A DNA stretch of 7,096 nucleotides from an uncultured Clostridium sp. (lineage in GTDB: Bacteria > Bacillota > Clostridia > TANB77 > CAG-508). The translations under genes and the position numbers were made by a program. The stretch covers positions 1-7,096 of the forward strand of contig CANOPV010000042.1 of the NCBI GenBank assembly GCA_947568605.1, written 5' to 3'. This document shows, piece by piece, positions 1 through 5,485 of the stretch (position 1 is the first letter of the stretch; each line of letters begins with the position of its first letter). The notes beneath the pieces were generated by a model. It made no database searches. It was not told the origin of the DNA and saw only the letters and a list, made by a program, of their open reading frames with translations.

Positions 1-1
1 A

Positions 2-160
2 AAAAAAGAAGAAGAAAACAAACTAAAAGAAAAACAGAAAGAAGCAAAAGAACAAATAGAACAATATGAAAAACTAGAAGAAATATCACAAATAAAAGAT
101 TTAAGGAAATACACAATAGTAACAGTATTAGATAAAATGTATGTAAAAGAAATTAAATAA
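2..160 (+). CDS. 3' end of an unidentified Lys/Glu-rich protein (partial)
   Basis: An open frame runs in from the left edge and ends at TAA 158-160, leaving 52 C-terminal residues. The first 30 or so are almost all Lys, Glu, Gln and Ala, typical of a charged helix or coiled coil. They are followed by a short mixed tail (DLRKYTIVTVLDKMYVKEIK) that could form a small folded end. A-rich codon use matches the genes downstream. I do not recognise the family, and too little is present to assign a function. No clear terminator follows, and a good promoter for tig starts 36 bases later, so the gene is probably transcriptionally separate from tig or only partly coupled to it. That it is coding is an inference from the open frame and composition. 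Confidence 0.5.
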   Translation, partial: KKEEENKLKEKQKEAKEQIEQYEKLEEISQIKDLRKYTIVTVLDKMYVKEIK

Positions 161-195
161 ATTTTTAATTTGAAGGAAAAAAATAGTTAAACCCC

Positions 196-223
196 TTGAA
201 AAATTTGTATAAAGTGATATAAT
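196..223 (+). promoter_or_regulatory. Sigma-A promoter for tig
   Basis: The -35 box TTGAAA (196-201) is separated by 16 bases from a perfect -10 box TATAAT (218-223), which has a TG at 215-216 (TGaTATAAT, extended -10). Transcription should start near 230 and give a leader of about 60 bases before tig. No CIRCE or CtsR-type operator is visible around it. Confidence 0.75.
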
Positions 224-289
224 AATAAGGCTTACTTTTTAATAGAAAAAATAAATATCTATTAATTAAACTATGAAAGGATGAATTAA

Positions 290-1573
290 ATGAGTATAAA
301 AATAGAAAAAACAGAAAATGCAAATGAATTAAAATTAGAATTTACAATAGAGGCTTCAAAATTTGAAGAAGCAATAAAAAAAGTATATGCAAAAAGTGCA
401 AAATATTTTAACATACCAGGATTTAGAAAAGGAAAAGCACCAATGGCAATGGTAGAAAAACAATATGGAACACAAATATTTTATGAAGACGCCTTTAATG
501 AAGTAGTACCAGAAGAATTTGATAAAGAATTAAAAGAAAATAACATAGAAGCAGTTAGTAGACCAGATATAGACATACAACAAATAGAAAAAGGAAAAGA
601 CCTAATATTTACAGCAATAATACAAACAAAACCAGAAGTAAAATTAGGAAAATATCAAGGTATAGAACTAAAAAAAGTTGAGTATAATGTATCTGATGAA
701 GACATTGAACACGAATTAGGAAATATGGCAGACAGAAATTCAAGATTAGTAGCAGTAGAAGATAGACCAGTAGAAAATGGAGACACAACAATAATAGACT
801 TTGAAGGTTTTGTTGATGGAGTTGCTTTTGAAGGTGGAAAAGCAGAAAACCACGAATTAGTAATAGGAAGCAACACATTTATACCAGGGTTTGAAGAACA
901 AATTATAGGAATGAAAGTTGATGAAGAAAAAGACATAAATGTAAAATTCCCAGAAGAATATTTTTCAGAAGAACTAAAAGGAAAAGACGCAACATTTAAA
1001 ATAAAATTACACGAAATAAAGAAAAAAGAAATACCACAAATAGACGATGAATTTGCCAAAGACACTAGTGAATTTGACACATTAGAAGAATTAAAAGCAA
1101 GCATATAAGAAAATTTAGAAGAAGAAAATACAAAAACAGCAAAATATGAAACAGAAGATTCAGCAATAAAGGCAGTATGTGATAATGTAACAATAGATAT
1201 ACCATCAGGAATGATAGAAACAGAATTAGAAAATATGATAAAAGACATAGAAGCAAGACTACAATATCAAGGAATGAAATTCGAACAATATCTACAAATG
1301 GTAGGAAAAACAATGGAAGACTTCAAAAAAGAAAGTGAAGAACAAGCCAAAACATCTGTAAAAACTAGATTAGTATTAGAAGCAATTATAAAAGAAGAAA
1401 AAATAGAAGCAGATGAAGAAACAATAAATAAAAAACTTAAAGAAATGGCTGGATTATATGGCAAAAAAGAAGAAGAACTAAAACAAAATGAAAACTTTAT
1501 GAAATACATAGAAGACTCAATAAAAAACGAAAAAGTTATAGACTTTATAGTAAAAAATGCAAAAATAAAATAA
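290..1573 (+). pseudogene. tig: Trigger factor (ribosome-associated chaperone and prolyl isomerase), interrupted by an in-frame TAA
   Basis: Trigger factor binds the ribosome exit tunnel and shields nascent chains. The ATG at 290 has AAAGGA 8 bases upstream. The N-terminal ribosome-docking domain carries the signature loop GFRKGKAP (residues 44-51). An FKBP-type prolyl isomerase domain follows at about 160-243 (containing GDTTIIDFEG and FIPGFEEQIIGM), then the helical C-terminal chaperone domain. Codon 273 (1106-1108) is TAA, so the first product would be 272 residues with the docking and isomerase domains but almost no chaperone domain. The frame then continues without any shift to TAA 1571-1573, giving 427 positions in all, the usual family length. 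The second open piece has an ATG at 1211 with no properly spaced ribosome binding site. The family usually has a basic residue here, so AAA (Lys) to TAA is the simplest explanation. The family call is firm; whether the gene is truly broken is uncertain. Confidence 0.93.
1106..1108 (+). other. tig: In-frame TAA nonsense codon within tig
   Basis: The codons on either side read Ser-Ile-(TAA)-Glu-Asn-Leu in one frame, with trigger factor similarity continuing on both sides and no insertion or deletion. One A-to-T change from the Lys codon AAA would create it. Confidence 0.9.
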
Positions 1574-1579
1574 GAAATA

Positions 1580-1609
1580 AAAAGGGCGAATACATCCTTT
1601 CGCCCTTTT
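1580..1609 (+). terminator. Hairpin between tig and clpP (terminator or attenuator)
   Basis: AAAAGGGCGAA (1580-1590) pairs perfectly with TTCGCCCTTTT (1599-1609) around an 8-base loop. The only U run is the four Ts of the 3' arm, followed by As, so termination on the plus strand may be partial. It sits 6 bases after the tig stop and 8 bases before the clpP ribosome binding site. No separate clpP promoter is obvious, which suggests read-through with reduced downstream expression, or an mRNA-stabilising or processing hairpin. Confidence 0.65.
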
Positions 1610-1628
1610 AAAAAATAGGAGGAAAATT

Positions 1629-2228
1629 ATGATAGAAAACAGTTTAGTACCTTATGTAATTGAACAAACAAACAAAGGAGAAAGATCTTATGATATTTTT
1701 TCAAGACTTTTAAAAGATAGAATAATATTTTTAAGTGAAGACGTAAATCAAACAACAGCAAGTCTAGTAGTAGCACAAATGTTATTCTTAGAATCAGAAG
1801 ACCCAGACAAAGAAATATCTTTTTATATAAATAGCCCAGGAGGCTCAATAACAGATGGAATGGCAATATTTGATACAATGAACTATATAAAATGTCCAGT
1901 AACAACAATATGTATAGGAATGGCAGCAAGTTTGGGTTCATTTTTATTAGCAGCATGAACAAAAGGTAAAAGATATGCAACAACAAATGCAGAAATAATG
2001 ATACATCAACCATTAATTTCTGGTGGACTTTCAGGTCAAACAACAGAAATTAAAATACACGCAGAACATTTAGTAAGAACAAGAGAAAAATTAAACAAAA
2101 TATTAAGTGAAAGAACAGGAAAATCATTAGAAGAAATTGAAAGAGATACAGAAAGAGACAATTTTATGACAGCAGAGCAAGCACTTGAATACGGATTAAT
2201 TGATGGAATTATGGATATTAGAAAATAA
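1629..2228 (+). pseudogene. clpP: ATP-dependent Clp protease proteolytic subunit ClpP, interrupted by an in-frame TGA
   Basis: ClpP is the tetradecameric serine peptidase that degrades substrates unfolded by ClpX. AGGAGG (1617-1622) lies 6 bases before the ATG. The sequence closely follows ClpP, with YINSPGG near residue 70. The catalytic triad is Ser101 in GMAAS, His126 in MIHQP and Asp177 in IERDTERD. Codon 110 (1956-1958) is TGA, between the serine and the histidine. The frame resumes immediately as TKGKRYATT and runs to TAA 2226-2228, 199 positions in all, a normal length. Homologues have Gly at this place (LLxAG.KGKR), so GGA to TGA is the simplest change. A product stopped at residue 109 would lack His and Asp and be inactive. 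No ribosome binding site precedes the internal ATG at 1998. The family call is certain; true inactivation is not. Confidence 0.95.
1956..1958 (+). other. clpP: In-frame TGA at a conserved Gly codon of clpP
   Basis: The codons read Leu-Ala-Ala-(TGA)-Thr-Lys-Gly-Lys-Arg, where ClpP proteins of E. coli and B. subtilis have Gly. The frame is unbroken on both sides. One G-to-T change from GGA would create it. Confidence 0.92.
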
Positions 2229-2256
2229 TAAATATATGTATAATTAAGGAGGCAAT

Positions 2257-3573
2257 ATGCCAAAAAAGAAAGAACCTACAAGAAATATAAAATGTTCTTT
2301 TTGTGGAAAAACACAAGAAGAAGTTAAAAAAATAGTTGCAGGACCTGGGGTATATATATGCAATGAATGTATAGACACTTGTAGAAGTATATTAGAAGAT
2401 GAATATCAAGAAGATGAAGACATAAAATATACACTTGATGAAAGAAACTATTTACCAAGTCCAGCAGAAATAAAAAATATATTAGACGATTATGTTATAG
2501 GGCAAGAAGATGCTAAAAAAACATTAGCAGTTGCTGTATATAATCATTATAAAAGAATAAATAGCGAAGAAAAAATAAATGATGTAGAAATACAAAAAAG
2601 TAATGTATTACTTTTAGGTCCAACAGGATGTGGAAAAACATTATTAGCACAAACACTAGCAAAAATTTTAAATGTACCATTTGCCATTGCAGATGCAACA
2701 ACATTAACAGAAGCGGGATATGTTGGAGAAGATGTTGAAAACATATTATTGAAACTTATTCAGTCTGCTGATTATGATATAGAACTTGCAGAAAAAGGAA
2801 TAATATATATAGATGAAATAGATAAAATCACTAGAAAATCAGAAAATCCATCTATAACAAGAGATGTAAGTGGAGAGGGAGTACAGCAATCATTATTAAA
2901 AATAATAGAAGGAACAACCGCATCTGTACCACCACAAGGAGGAAGAAAACACCCACATCAAGAATTTATACAAATAAACACTACAAATATATTATTTATA
3001 TGTGGTGGAGCATTTGAGGGAATAGAAAAGATAATAAATGATAGAGTAGGAAAAAAATCAATTGGTTTTGGTGCAAAAATTGAAAGTAAAAACGAAATAG
3101 ACAAATACAAAATTTATGAACAGTTATTACCGCAAGACTTATTAAAATTCGGACTAATTCCAGAATTTGTAGGTAGACTTCCAATAGTTACAACATTAAA
3201 AGAATTAGACAGAGAATCTTTAATAAAAATAGTAACAGAACCAAAAAATGCGTTAGTAAAACAATATAAAAAATTATTTGAATTAGATAATGTAGAACTT
3301 GAATTTGAAAAAGAAGCATTAGAACTAATTGTTGATAAAGCGATTGAAAGAAATACAGGAGCAAGAGGTTTACGTTCTATTATAGAAGACATTATGAGAG
3401 ATATAATGTTTGAAATACCATCTAATCCAAAAATAGAAAAATGTATAATTACAAAAGAAACTGTTGCAAATAAAGATAAGCCAACAATTATAATAAATGA
3501 AAATAAAGAGATAAAAACAAAAGTAAGAAAAAAGAGAGTAGAAACAAAATCTAAAAAAAATGAAATAGCATAA
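2257..3573 (+). CDS. clpX: ATP-dependent Clp protease ATP-binding subunit ClpX
   Basis: ClpX is the hexameric AAA+ unfoldase that recognises substrates and feeds them into ClpP in the cytosol. AAGGAGG (2246-2252) sits 4 bases before the ATG. The N-terminal zinc-binding domain has Cys13, Cys16, Cys35 and Cys38. The AAA+ module has Walker A GPTGCGKT (121-128), pore-1 loop GYVG (154-157), Walker B IIYIDE (182-187), RKH loop (230-232), the arginine finger in EFVGR (Arg307) and sensor 2 in GAR (Arg370). The ClpP-docking loop IGF is present at 269-271, so this protein is built to bind ClpP. At 438 residues it is slightly long, owing to a Lys-rich C-terminal tail after about residue 400. It lies 28 bases after clpP, probably in the same transcript, and no lon gene follows. 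It is fully intact, unlike tig and clpP upstream. Confidence 0.98.
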   Translation: MPKKKEPTRNIKCSFCGKTQEEVKKIVAGPGVYICNECIDTCRSILEDEYQEDEDIKYTLDERNYLPSPAEIKNILDDYVIGQEDAKKTLAVAVYNHYKRINSEEKINDVEIQKSNVLLLGPTGCGKTLLAQTLAKILNVPFAIADATTLTEAGYVGEDVENILLKLIQSADYDIELAEKGIIYIDEIDKITRKSENPSITRDVSGEGVQQSLLKIIEGTTASVPPQGGRKHPHQEFIQINTTNILFICGGAFEGIEKIINDRVGKKSIGFGAKIESKNEIDKYKIYEQLLPQDLLKFGLIPEFVGRLPIVTTLKELDRESLIKIVTEPKNALVKQYKKLFELDNVELEFEKEALELIVDKAIERNTGARGLRSIIEDIMRDIMFEIPSNPKIEKCIITKETVANKDKPTIIINENKEIKTKVRKKRVETKSKKNEIA

Positions 3574-3578
3574 ATGTT

Positions 3579-3601
3579 GCCCCCAAGTAAAACTTGGGGG
3601 C
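3579..3601 (+). terminator. Intrinsic terminator after clpX
   Basis: GCCCCCAAGT (3579-3588) pairs perfectly with ACTTGGGGGC (3592-3601) around an AAA loop, 5 bases after the clpX stop. It is followed by the T-rich TTGTTGCTT. It ends the tig-clpP-clpX unit and, lying between convergent genes, may also stop transcription of the minus-strand gene at 3609-3851. Confidence 0.85.
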
Positions 3602-3608
3602 TTGTTGC

Positions 3609-3851
3609 TTATACTAATTCAGGAGGGTTAAAGTCATCTGTAAAGTACAATTTGTACCTGCATAACCCTAAATCTTTGTCAAACACTGTTGTCTCGCTCT
3701 CGACATATTTCAGACCACGTTTAGTCCAAAACTTAACTTCACTCTTATAAAGAATGAGAGTTACATAAGGTTTTCCTTCCTTGAAAGCAGAGCAAATGTC
3801 TTTTGATTGCTGAGCTTTCCGAGGTATGTGTTCTTCTAATCCACTAAACAT
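3609..3851 (-). CDS. Small hypothetical protein, compositionally atypical
   Basis: This encodes an 80-residue protein with no family I recognise. I chose the ATG at 3851 because GAGG lies about 7 bases upstream; a GTG at 3863 would overlap that site and add only four residues. The product is soluble, without signal peptide or membrane segment. It is mixed in charge, with an aromatic-rich centre (YVTLILYKSEVKFWTKRG) and an acidic end (YFTDDFNPPELV), suggesting a small alpha/beta fold. By hand count its GC is about 36%, clearly above its neighbours, and it uses CGG, CGT, CTC, CTG, GTC and GAG codons that are nearly absent elsewhere. This suggests acquisition from another genome. It converges on clpX and diverges from sodC. 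A real gene is likely given the ribosome binding site; its function is unknown. Confidence 0.6.
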   Translation of the reverse strand: MFSGLEEHIPRKAQQSKDICSAFKEGKPYVTLILYKSEVKFWTKRGLKYVESETTVFDKDLGLCRYKLYFTDDFNPPELV

Positions 3852-3885
3852 AAAAATCCTCACACTGATTTGAGATTATTTTTAT

Positions 3886-3891
3886 ATTATA
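3886..3891 (-). promoter_or_regulatory. Possible -10 box for the small minus-strand gene
   Basis: TATAAT reads on the minus strand about 35 bases upstream of the ATG at 3851. No convincing -35 box lies 16-18 bases further upstream (the best is TGTTCA, 3 of 6 matches), so this is a weak call in a very AT-rich intergenic region. Confidence 0.3.
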
Positions 3892-3931
3892 TTCTAGTAA
3901 AATATCTACTGAACATTAACTAAAACGCAAA

Positions 3932-3960
3932 TTAACAATATTTTAATTATTTAATATAAT
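3932..3960 (+). promoter_or_regulatory. Sigma-A promoter for the superoxide dismutase-like gene
   Basis: TTAACA (3932-3937, 5 of 6 matches) is spaced 17 bases from a perfect TATAAT (3955-3960). Transcription should start near 3967, leaving a very short leader that begins around the ribosome binding site AGAGGTG (3967-3973), which itself lies 5 bases before the ATG at 3979. Confidence 0.65.
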
Positions 3961-3967
3961 ATTGTTA
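3933..3967. repeat. 10-bp perfect inverted repeat spanning the sodC promoter (candidate operator)
   Basis: TAACAATATT (3933-3942) and AATATTGTTA (3958-3967) are perfect inverted copies separated by 15 bases. The left arm overlaps the -35 box and the right arm overlaps the -10 box and the expected start site. The two arms are spaced as for a dimeric regulator that would block RNA polymerase. The half-sites resemble the Rex half-site but in the opposite order and spacing, so I do not assign a regulator. Confidence 0.5.
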
Positions 3968-3978
3968 GAGGTGTTTTT

Positions 3979-4434
3979 ATGTTTACAAATATTTTTAATA
4001 GTGCAAAAGCACATATTAGAGGCGGAAAAAAATATCCAAAAATAAATGGTACAGTTACATTTAAAGAAACAAAAAATGGAATATTAATGACTGCCAAAAT
4101 AAATGGATTACCACAAAAAATAGGTAATTGTACAGGAAAATTTTTGGGTTTTCACATACACGAAGGCAATTCCTGTACAGGAAATTTAGAGGATGAATTT
4201 AAAAATGCTAAAACTCATCTAAATACAACAAATTGTCCTCATCCTTTTCACATAGGAGATTTACCGCCATTAATTGAAAATAATGGATATGCATATATGA
4301 GTGTTTTAATAAACAAATTTAAAATAAAAGATATATTAGGAAAAACCATCATTATTCATAGTTCTAGTGATGACTTTACAACTCAGCCAAGTGGAAACTC
4401 TGGAACAAAAATTGCTTGTGGAATAATAAAATAA
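3979..4434 (+). CDS. Cu/Zn superoxide dismutase family protein, cytosolic form
   Basis: Members of this fold dismutate superoxide using copper with a structural zinc. All metal ligand positions appear present: copper-type His59 and His61 in FHIHEG and His127 in IIIHS, bridging His80, and zinc-type His88, His91 and Asp94 in CPHPFHIGD. The zinc loop is much shorter than in classical enzymes. Cys66 and Cys147 match the conserved disulfide pair. The arginine that guides superoxide to the copper is replaced by Lys144 in GNSGTKIACG. There is no signal peptide, although most bacterial SodC proteins are exported, so this 151-residue form should stay in the cytosol. AGAGGTG precedes the ATG by 5 bases. 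It is a single-gene unit with its own promoter and a hairpin after the stop. The family call is strong; dismutase activity is inferred and reduced activity is possible. Confidence 0.88.
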   Translation: MFTNIFNSAKAHIRGGKKYPKINGTVTFKETKNGILMTAKINGLPQKIGNCTGKFLGFHIHEGNSCTGNLEDEFKNAKTHLNTTNCPHPFHIGDLPPLIENNGYAYMSVLINKFKIKDILGKTIIIHSSSDDFTTQPSGNSGTKIACGIIK

Positions 4435-4458
4435 TAGAAAATTTTCAAAAATTATGTA

Positions 4459-4479
4459 GGGGCGATTATTGATCGCCCC
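4459..4479. terminator. Bidirectional hairpin between sodC and gerQ
   Basis: GGGGCGAT (4459-4466) pairs with ATCGCCCC (4472-4479) around TATTG, between two convergent genes. On the plus strand it is followed by a small AGTG/CACT hairpin (4480-4494) and the T-rich TTTGTTTT, and on the minus strand by ATAATTTTT. It may serve both genes. Its GC-rich core in an AT-rich setting also resembles dispersed palindromes found between genes in gut Clostridia (from memory, not checked). Confidence 0.6.
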
Positions 4480-4510
4480 AGTGGCAAAATCACTTTGTTT
4501 TAAGACTTTT

Positions 4511-4828
4511 TTAATAATAAGGATACCTACTAGTAGGATAATCTGATATTGTTATAAACTTTATAGAATAAATATCTGCATAAGTAACATCTGTGCTTTG
4601 TAAAGAACGTAGTAAAATATAACTTGCACCTACATCTTCTAAAATTCCAATTCTATCAGTTAAAGTATTAGTCCCTATTAAAAACTCTACTCTCATAAGT
4701 TTACCTATATTTCCTCTTAAAAAACCAGGAGTATAAATATTATTTGTTAAAACTTCTGGTGAATTCTCATTAATTTGTACACTATGATTTTGTCTTTGGT
4801 TATTTACTTTATTGTCTGATTCTGGCAT
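4511..4828 (-). CDS. gerQ: Spore coat protein GerQ-like
   Basis: GerQ is a spore coat protein that in B. subtilis is needed for CwlJ to be present and act in the coat during germination. AAGGAGG on the minus strand (4835-4841) lies 6 bases before the ATG at 4828. The 105-residue product has a polar, Asn/Gln-rich N-terminal arm (residues 1-30) and a compact domain at about 33-95. That domain shows the GerQ pattern: RGNIGKLMRVEF, then an Ile/Gly-rich strand pair (DRIGILEDVGASYILL), then YADIYSIKFITI. It ends in the Tyr/Pro-rich tail RYPYY. It is shorter than Bacillus GerQ because the long Pro/Gln/Met-rich N-terminus is missing. The gene lies 36 bases downstream of cwlJ on the same strand, the same pairing as in Bacillus, which strongly supports the assignment. 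It is presumably transcribed from the cwlJ promoter in the mother cell. Confidence 0.85.
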   Translation of the reverse strand: MPESDNKVNNQRQNHSVQINENSPEVLTNNIYTPGFLRGNIGKLMRVEFLIGTNTLTDRIGILEDVGASYILLRSLQSTDVTYADIYSIKFITISDYPTSRYPYY

Positions 4829-4864
4829 AATAAACCTCCTTAATAAATTTTACGATTTTAAAAT

Positions 4865-5311
4865 CTAAGTATTTTCATATAAAGAAGTAGGTCTATAAAA
4901 ACAATGTTCACCTAATCTTGTATGAAAAGTGCCTGAGCCATTAACTGGAAAAGTACTACTGCATTTTGGACGAAATGGATTTAGATACCATAAACAATCT
5001 CCAATCTCATTTAACTTATTACCTGCTATTGCCCAATCTGCAATGTAATAATGAATGTCTGTTGGATTCATATTATAAATATTTTGTGGATTATATTGAT
5101 TTCTAATTTGTTCCATAACACAATCAAATTGACCCTGTTGAAAAATAATATTTCTAATACTACCATCTTGTGATATTCTTGCATATTCTCCATTTGGCAC
5201 ATTTACCCTGTTTAGTACAACAGTGGCAACAGCCTTCATACCATTATCACCCTCACCACCTGCCTCACACTGTATAATTCTAGCCAATAATTCACGCTCT
5301 GAATATGACAT
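4865..5311 (-). CDS. cwlJ: Spore cortex-lytic cell wall hydrolase CwlJ (SleB family)
   Basis: CwlJ sits in the spore coat and degrades cortex peptidoglycan during germination, in Bacillus notably in response to calcium-dipicolinate. The 148-residue product is one Hydrolase_2/SleB domain. It begins with ERELLARIIQCEAGGEG, whose Glu16 is the expected catalytic acid, followed by the GMKAVATVVLNRV helix. It ends with the CwlJ-type signature EHCFYRPT (136-142). There is no signal peptide or peptidoglycan-binding domain, which separates CwlJ (mother-cell made, about 142 residues in B. subtilis) from exported SleB. GAGGTG on the minus strand (5317-5322) is 5 bases before the ATG, and the stop is TAG. 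gerQ follows in the same unit, and a sigma-E-like promoter is directly upstream. The call is confident. Confidence 0.92.
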   Translation of the reverse strand: MSYSERELLARIIQCEAGGEGDNGMKAVATVVLNRVNVPNGEYARISQDGSIRNIIFQQGQFDCVMEQIRNQYNPQNIYNMNPTDIHYYIADWAIAGNKLNEIGDCLWYLNPFRPKCSSTFPVNGSGTFHTRLGEHCFYRPTSLYENT

Positions 5312-5329
5312 CTTATCACCTCATAACAC

Positions 5330-5358
5330 ATTGTATTCTATATATTCAAATAATATTA
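5330..5358 (-). promoter_or_regulatory. Sigma-E-type sporulation promoter for cwlJ-gerQ
   Basis: On the minus strand, TAATATT (5358-5352) matches the B. subtilis sigma-E -35 consensus KMATATT at every position. After 14 bases, AATACAAT (5337-5330) matches the -10 consensus CATACAHT in 7 of 8 positions. The start site would fall just before the ribosome binding site. Sigma-E drives cwlJ in Bacillus, so the match agrees with the gene behind it. An overlapping sigma-A-like TATAAT (5360-5355) lacks a good -35. Confidence 0.7.
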
Positions 5359-5431
5359 TAGTAAAAAAAATTTATTCACAATAAAATTTTATAAAAGTCG
5401 CATTTGCAACAGAAATATAAAATTTTTATTG

Positions 5432-5437
5432 TATAAT
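5432..5437 (+). promoter_or_regulatory. Possible -10 box for the DUF1016 nuclease gene
   Basis: A perfect TATAAT lies 48 bases before the ATG at 5486. No good -35 is found at normal spacing; TTGCAA at 5404-5409 is 22 bases away, which is too far. It is reported as a tentative -10 only. Confidence 0.35.
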
Positions 5438-5485
5438 TGAAATATAAAAAGTTTTATGATTTGCAATTAAGATTGGAGAAAATTA

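Noticed and set aside
609..1509. Long minus-strand open frames opposite tig
   Set aside because: They are Leu/Phe/Ser-rich translations of an A-rich coding strand, have no ribosome binding site, and mirror the trigger factor frame.
1211..1573. Separate gene starting at ATG 1211
   Set aside because: It is the in-frame continuation of trigger factor. AGGA directly abuts the ATG, which is too close to act as a ribosome binding site.
1106..1958. Alternative genetic code as the explanation for both internal stops
   Set aside because: Two different stop codons (TAA and TGA) are involved. TAA ends most genes here, and the other genes show no internal stops.
1627..2043. 138-codon minus-strand frame opposite clpP
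   Set aside because: It is the antisense of a clearly conserved ClpP sequence, with hydrophobic low-complexity content and no translation signals.
5402..5466. Direct repeat ATTTGCAA (5402-5409 and 5459-5466) upstream of the nuclease gene
   Set aside because: Eight bases repeated 57 bases apart in AT-rich sequence, with no further symmetry, is not enough to claim a regulatory site.
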